From an archaeon (GTDB lineage: Archaea; Hydrothermarchaeota; Hydrothermarchaeia; Hydrothermarchaeales; JALUUU01), in the NCBI GenBank assembly GCA_027021185.1, contig JALUUU010000194.1:1-7697 (forward strand): a stretch of 7,697 nt of DNA. Reading direction: 5' to 3'. A program made the position numbers and the translations under genes. The stretch's first letter is position 1, and the number at the start of each line of letters is the position of its first letter. Shown in pieces: positions 4,956 through 7,697 of the stretch. The notes below the pieces were generated by a model. The model made no database searches, was not told the DNA's origin, and worked only from the letters and a program-made list of their open reading frames with translations.

Positions 4956-4988
4956 GAACGTGCGCGCTCAATGGAGGAATCGGAGTAG

Positions 4989-5687
4989 ATGCGATTAGCT
5001 GTGGAACTGATAAATCTAGATAACAAGATTATACCGTATGACTACCCAACAGCGGTGCGGGAGTCCATTTTAGGAATAGTCCACCAAAAAGACCCATCTC
5101 TGGCTGGTAGATTACACGATAACGATGCAGATGTTTTTAACTTTTCCCAACTTTTAGGACGTGGGAAAGCATCAGAAGATGGCATCCGGTTATGGAGAGC
5201 TAGATTGTATGTCTCATCGACTAGTCTAGAGTTTATTAAAGCCTTTGCAACTACGGTAATGCTTGATCCCCTATTTAAAATTGGGGAAATTCGATTTGCT
5301 GTCTCCAACATTCAAAGGTTACCTGAGTTACCTTCAAACAGTAGGAACGGTTTGAAACTAAAAACCCTAAGCCCTATAATCGTAAGGAACAAAACACTGG
5401 ATAGATACCTTTATTTGAATGACTTAGAATTTCCAGATTCCCTTTCTTATAGCATAAAACATCGTTTTGAAAGGACCTGTGGTTCTTCTCCAAAAGGAGA
5501 TATTACAATTAATCCCATCACAGAAACCTTCCATAAAAAGAGGATTAAAATTAAGAACGAATTTCATAACTGCAGTCTTGGAGAACTCATTATTAAGGCA
5601 CCCCCAGAAGTAATTCAATTCATTAGCGATGCGGGTTTAGGGATGAAACCTAAATTTGGATTCGGTTTCATGGGGGTTGCCAAATGA
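4989..5687 (+). CDS. cas6: Divergent second Cas6-like protein in the type I-B operon
   Basis: A 232-residue RAMP protein recognised as Cas6 by RLHD...FNFSQL (41-55) and the C-terminal glycine-rich loop GLGMKPKFGFGFMGV (216-230), both colinear with the first Cas6. His43 is kept. The positions matching the catalytic Tyr and Lys are Leu28 and, with a one-residue gap, Val49 or Asp48, so catalysis must differ from the P. furiosus type or be reduced. Other Cas6 families use different residues, so inactivity cannot be concluded. Its stop overlaps the cas8 start (ATGA at 5684-5687), tying it to the effector complex. The gene is AT-richer than the first cas6 (about 40% G+C in a 60-base sample at 5341), suggesting a separate origin rather than recent duplication. 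Both cas6 genes start with the same bases AGATGCGATT. Confidence 0.85.
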   Translation: MRLAVELINLDNKIIPYDYPTAVRESILGIVHQKDPSLAGRLHDNDADVFNFSQLLGRGKASEDGIRLWRARLYVSSTSLEFIKAFATTVMLDPLFKIGEIRFAVSNIQRLPELPSNSRNGLKLKTLSPIIVRNKTLDRYLYLNDLEFPDSLSYSIKHRFERTCGSSPKGDITINPITETFHKKRIKIKNEFHNCSLGELIIKAPPEVIQFISDAGLGMKPKFGFGFMGVAK

Positions 5688-7369
5688 CACAGAAGACCAT
5701 CCAAACATTCAAATTCCCCTGGGCAGGAGATCCGTGGATATACAATGGGACATGTTTACTTTTCCGGTTTCTTAAAAATTTACTTCCTGAAGAGACTGAG
5801 AACATGCAAGAGAAGTTCTCGGATGTTACATGGAATGTGGAGAGAGGGATAATTAATGCTCCTACTCATAAGAGATTTTTGGAATTCCTTGATTACATCT
5901 GTGACTTGGTAGTCCACGGTGAATACCGTCGAGATAGAAACAAGGATATATTATATTTGCCAGATGAACCCATTGAAAAAAGATTCATTACTTTTCCGAG
6001 ACCGGCGTTGAGCTTATTTCACTCCCGATTATATACTACAAAAAATCTCACTGAAGACGGCAAGGAATTGAGCACTGTCAAGGTGAGTATTGGAGAGTTA
6101 TCAACCGAGGAAATAGAGGTTCTCAAAAAAATTGTGGAAGAAGAAAACAGTAAAATTCATGATAATAAGTATAAACTTAATCCATTCAAAAAAACCGGTG
6201 GGACAGCGATTTATACAAAAAAGTCTAAATTGAACATTTCACCTTTTAAAAAGTTTAAGAGTAAGCCGCAAAGATGCGATTTCTGCGGGGAAGAGAGATC
6301 CATTCGAGATATAACCGGCCTTGATCACCCTCTAATGATAACCCCTGGAAAATATCAAAATTTCTTTTCAAACCTTAAAGGGAAAGTCCATATTTGCGAT
6401 TATTGTAGTACAAGTACACTGTTTACAAGTTGTTGGATACCCTATCTCATATCTAACGACACCTATTTCTATGCCCTCCCACAGATTACAGGGCTAAAAG
6501 AGGGAATTGAGTTTTGGGACTTGCTTACAACTCAAACTGGCGGGGAGCTTCTTAATGAATGGTGCAATTTTGAATCGGACTCATGGCGTTATGATTCTAC
6601 ACATCTCGCCTTTCTTGCTCTTTTAACCTTTGTTGAAGAAAAATTTCGTATAATCAGAGAAAGAGTCCACGAAGATAAAGAACTACGAGAGAAATTTCCA
6701 GATCTTGCGGAAATGTCAGATGAAGAATTGTGGAAGTTGACATGTAAATCTTGGACTACGGTCTATGGTGACGGTCTGATACCAAGAATAGTCAATCATT
6801 ATCATTCAACACCGAAGTTATACAGACTTATACGTAGACTAAGAGAGGAGAAAATCGAGCTTAAAACTTTTGTTAGTTCGTTTACTTATAAACAGACAGG
6901 AGGGGATTATGTAACGAGATTTAAAGATGAATTAGCCAAGCGGATTCTTGATTTCCGCGCTGTTAATCTGACAATTGAAGCTTTCTTAAATGACGCCACC
7001 TCTGCTGGATCTGGTCACTCCATATGGGGTCTGTCAAAATTTTTGAAAATTTATAACACGGAGGTTATGAAGATGAAGGAATCTGAGATAAATAAGGCTA
7101 TCTCCATTGGTTTAAGGATAGGTAAGTATTGCAAAAATGAAGAAGATAAAGACCTACTCTACGAACTCCGAAGTTGTACTAATCGTACACAGTTTCTAGA
7201 ATTTTTGGACAGAGCAACTTTCAAAATACCGGAACTGCGGGTAGGTAAAGAGTTCATACTTAGCCTGACAGATGACAACTGGGCAGATCAAAAATCCATT
7301 GTAGGGATATACGCTCACCAAACATACTACGAGGGGCAGCCAAAATCACAAGGAGGTGAAGAAGAATGA
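5684..7369 (+). CDS. cas8: Cas8, type I-B large subunit (Cst1-like, CxxC...CxxC)
   Basis: Large subunit of the type I-B surveillance complex, expected to recognise the PAM and help open target DNA. The 561-residue protein has a FKFPWAGDPWIYNG start and a zinc-finger pair, CDFCGEE (C198, C201) and ICDYCSTS (C238, C241). That is the CxxC...CxxC signature of the Cst1/Cas8 group. A mainly helical C-terminal half follows, ending near IVGIYAHQTYYE. Identification rests on the cysteine motif, size and position between cas6 and cas7 rather than on strong overall conservation, which is low in Cas8. It overlaps cas6 by four bases at the start and cas7 by four bases at the end, so the three are probably translationally coupled. 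The AT-rich base composition matches the neighbouring operon genes. Confidence 0.87.
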   Translation: MTQKTIQTFKFPWAGDPWIYNGTCLLFRFLKNLLPEETENMQEKFSDVTWNVERGIINAPTHKRFLEFLDYICDLVVHGEYRRDRNKDILYLPDEPIEKRFITFPRPALSLFHSRLYTTKNLTEDGKELSTVKVSIGELSTEEIEVLKKIVEEENSKIHDNKYKLNPFKKTGGTAIYTKKSKLNISPFKKFKSKPQRCDFCGEERSIRDITGLDHPLMITPGKYQNFFSNLKGKVHICDYCSTSTLFTSCWIPYLISNDTYFYALPQITGLKEGIEFWDLLTTQTGGELLNEWCNFESDSWRYDSTHLAFLALLTFVEEKFRIIRERVHEDKELREKFPDLAEMSDEELWKLTCKSWTTVYGDGLIPRIVNHYHSTPKLYRLIRRLREEKIELKTFVSSFTYKQTGGDYVTRFKDELAKRILDFRAVNLTIEAFLNDATSAGSGHSIWGLSKFLKIYNTEVMKMKESEINKAISIGLRIGKYCKNEEDKDLLYELRSCTNRTQFLEFLDRATFKIPELRVGKEFILSLTDDNWADQKSIVGIYAHQTYYEGQPKSQGGEEE

Positions 7370-7697
7370 ACGAGAATGAGAAGAAATCAAATTGCCTTAC
7401 CTTCACAGTATTAGTGAGGTTAGAGGCTGGGAACCCAAATAGCGGGTTTAATGAAGACATAATCAGTACGGTTAAAAAGATTCGAGCCCCTGATGGAACG
7501 ATGAGGCCGTATATCAGCGGGCAATCTTTACGCCGCATGAGCAGAAACCAGATGAAAGAAAGCGGCATACAAACAACCGAAAAAGACCTCTCTGCAAAAG
7601 TGAAAGAAAAACAACCCATACCTACAGAAGGAAATCCAGCAAAAAATTGGGACGAAGACGCCTATGGTTATATGATAACAGGGGCTAAAAAAGAATT
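7366..7697 (+). CDS. cas7: Cas7 backbone subunit, Cst2/DevR-like (5' part)
   Basis: Backbone subunit that lines the crRNA in Cascade. Only the first 110 codons are present; the reading frame is open at the right edge of the window. Diagnostic features are VLVRLEAGNPNSGF (15-28), the RAPDGTMRPYISGQSLRRM block (40-58), which is typical of the DevR/Cst2 Cas7 family, and DEDAYGYM (96-103). The start overlaps the cas8 stop (ATGA at 7366-7369), and AGGAGGTGA at 7351-7359 is a strong ribosome-binding site, so the start is secure. In related type I-B operons the next genes are cas5, cas3 and then adaptation genes, which would lie beyond the window. Confidence 0.93.
   Translation, partial: MNENEKKSNCLTFTVLVRLEAGNPNSGFNEDIISTVKKIRAPDGTMRPYISGQSLRRMSRNQMKESGIQTTEKDLSAKVKEKQPIPTEGNPAKNWDEDAYGYMITGAKKE

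Larger units (their letters stand above)
4456..4988 (+). other. Structured, largely non-coding gap between the two cas6 genes
   Basis: A 533-base stretch without a convincing protein gene. In order it contains a CRISPR-repeat-like hairpin (4458-4490), a GTTGAAAG (4517-4524) resembling a repeat end, a 40-codon ORF with a fair ribosome-binding site (4571-4693), and three tRNA-like elements (4695-4955). It closes with a TATA-like box (4919) and the operon ribosome-binding site. Position inside a type I-B cas region and abundance of hairpins suggest one or more small RNAs. Which strand and what boundaries cannot be read from sequence alone. Confidence 0.5.

Noticed and set aside
4528..4998. 156-residue plus-strand ORF spanning the gap between the cas6 genes
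   Set aside because: It runs through the tRNA-like elements (its RGFKS and RGFKSP come from T-arm sequence), overlaps the start of the second cas6 and resembles no protein family.

Overview
The window looks archaeal. It has AT-rich boxes at leaderless-type distances from start codons, a 6-phospho-3-hexuloisomerase, an SbcD/Mre11-related archaeal phosphoesterase, a MoaD-MoaE fusion, and Cas proteins of the archaeal/thermophile type I-B (Cst/Tneap-like) kind. I would guess an anaerobic euryarchaeote-like organism, but nothing here fixes the lineage.

Left part (1-2878), chromosomal housekeeping. A metallophosphoesterase on the minus strand diverges from a tightly packed plus-strand operon. That operon holds a conserved hypothetical protein with a C-terminal cysteine cluster, hxlB (6-phospho-3-hexuloisomerase, sharing one base with the gene before it), and a fused MoaD-MoaE molybdopterin synthase. 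One AT-rich box between 750 and 799 is correctly spaced to serve both directions.

Middle part (2879-4988), a mosaic non-coding and cas segment. A small nucleotidyltransferase-fold protein (3099-3638) is followed by a free-standing cas6 (3733-4455) with an intact Tyr/His/Lys active site. Around them are two kinds of short repeated structure. (1) A family of tRNA-like elements appears at 2935-3026, 4695-4780 and, more diverged, at 4796-4955. Each has a GC-rich hairpin, usually a second hairpin, and most have a tRNA T-arm-like GGG-TTCAARTCC motif. (2) CRISPR-repeat-like pieces lie on both sides of cas6: a hairpin followed by ATTGAAAC, ATTGAAAG or ATTGAATAAAC. There is no ordinary CRISPR array. 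The 533-base gap between the two cas6 genes is the least explained stretch and is a candidate for a Cascade-linked small RNA locus.

Right part (4989-7697), an AT-richer type I-B effector operon: a second, divergent cas6, then cas8 (Cst1-like, CxxC...CxxC), then cas7 (Cst2/DevR-like, cut by the window edge). Each of the two junctions is an ATGA overlap. Cas6 would process pre-crRNA, and Cas8 and Cas7 would build the crRNA-guided surveillance complex. cas5, cas3 and the adaptation genes are expected just beyond the right edge but are not visible here.
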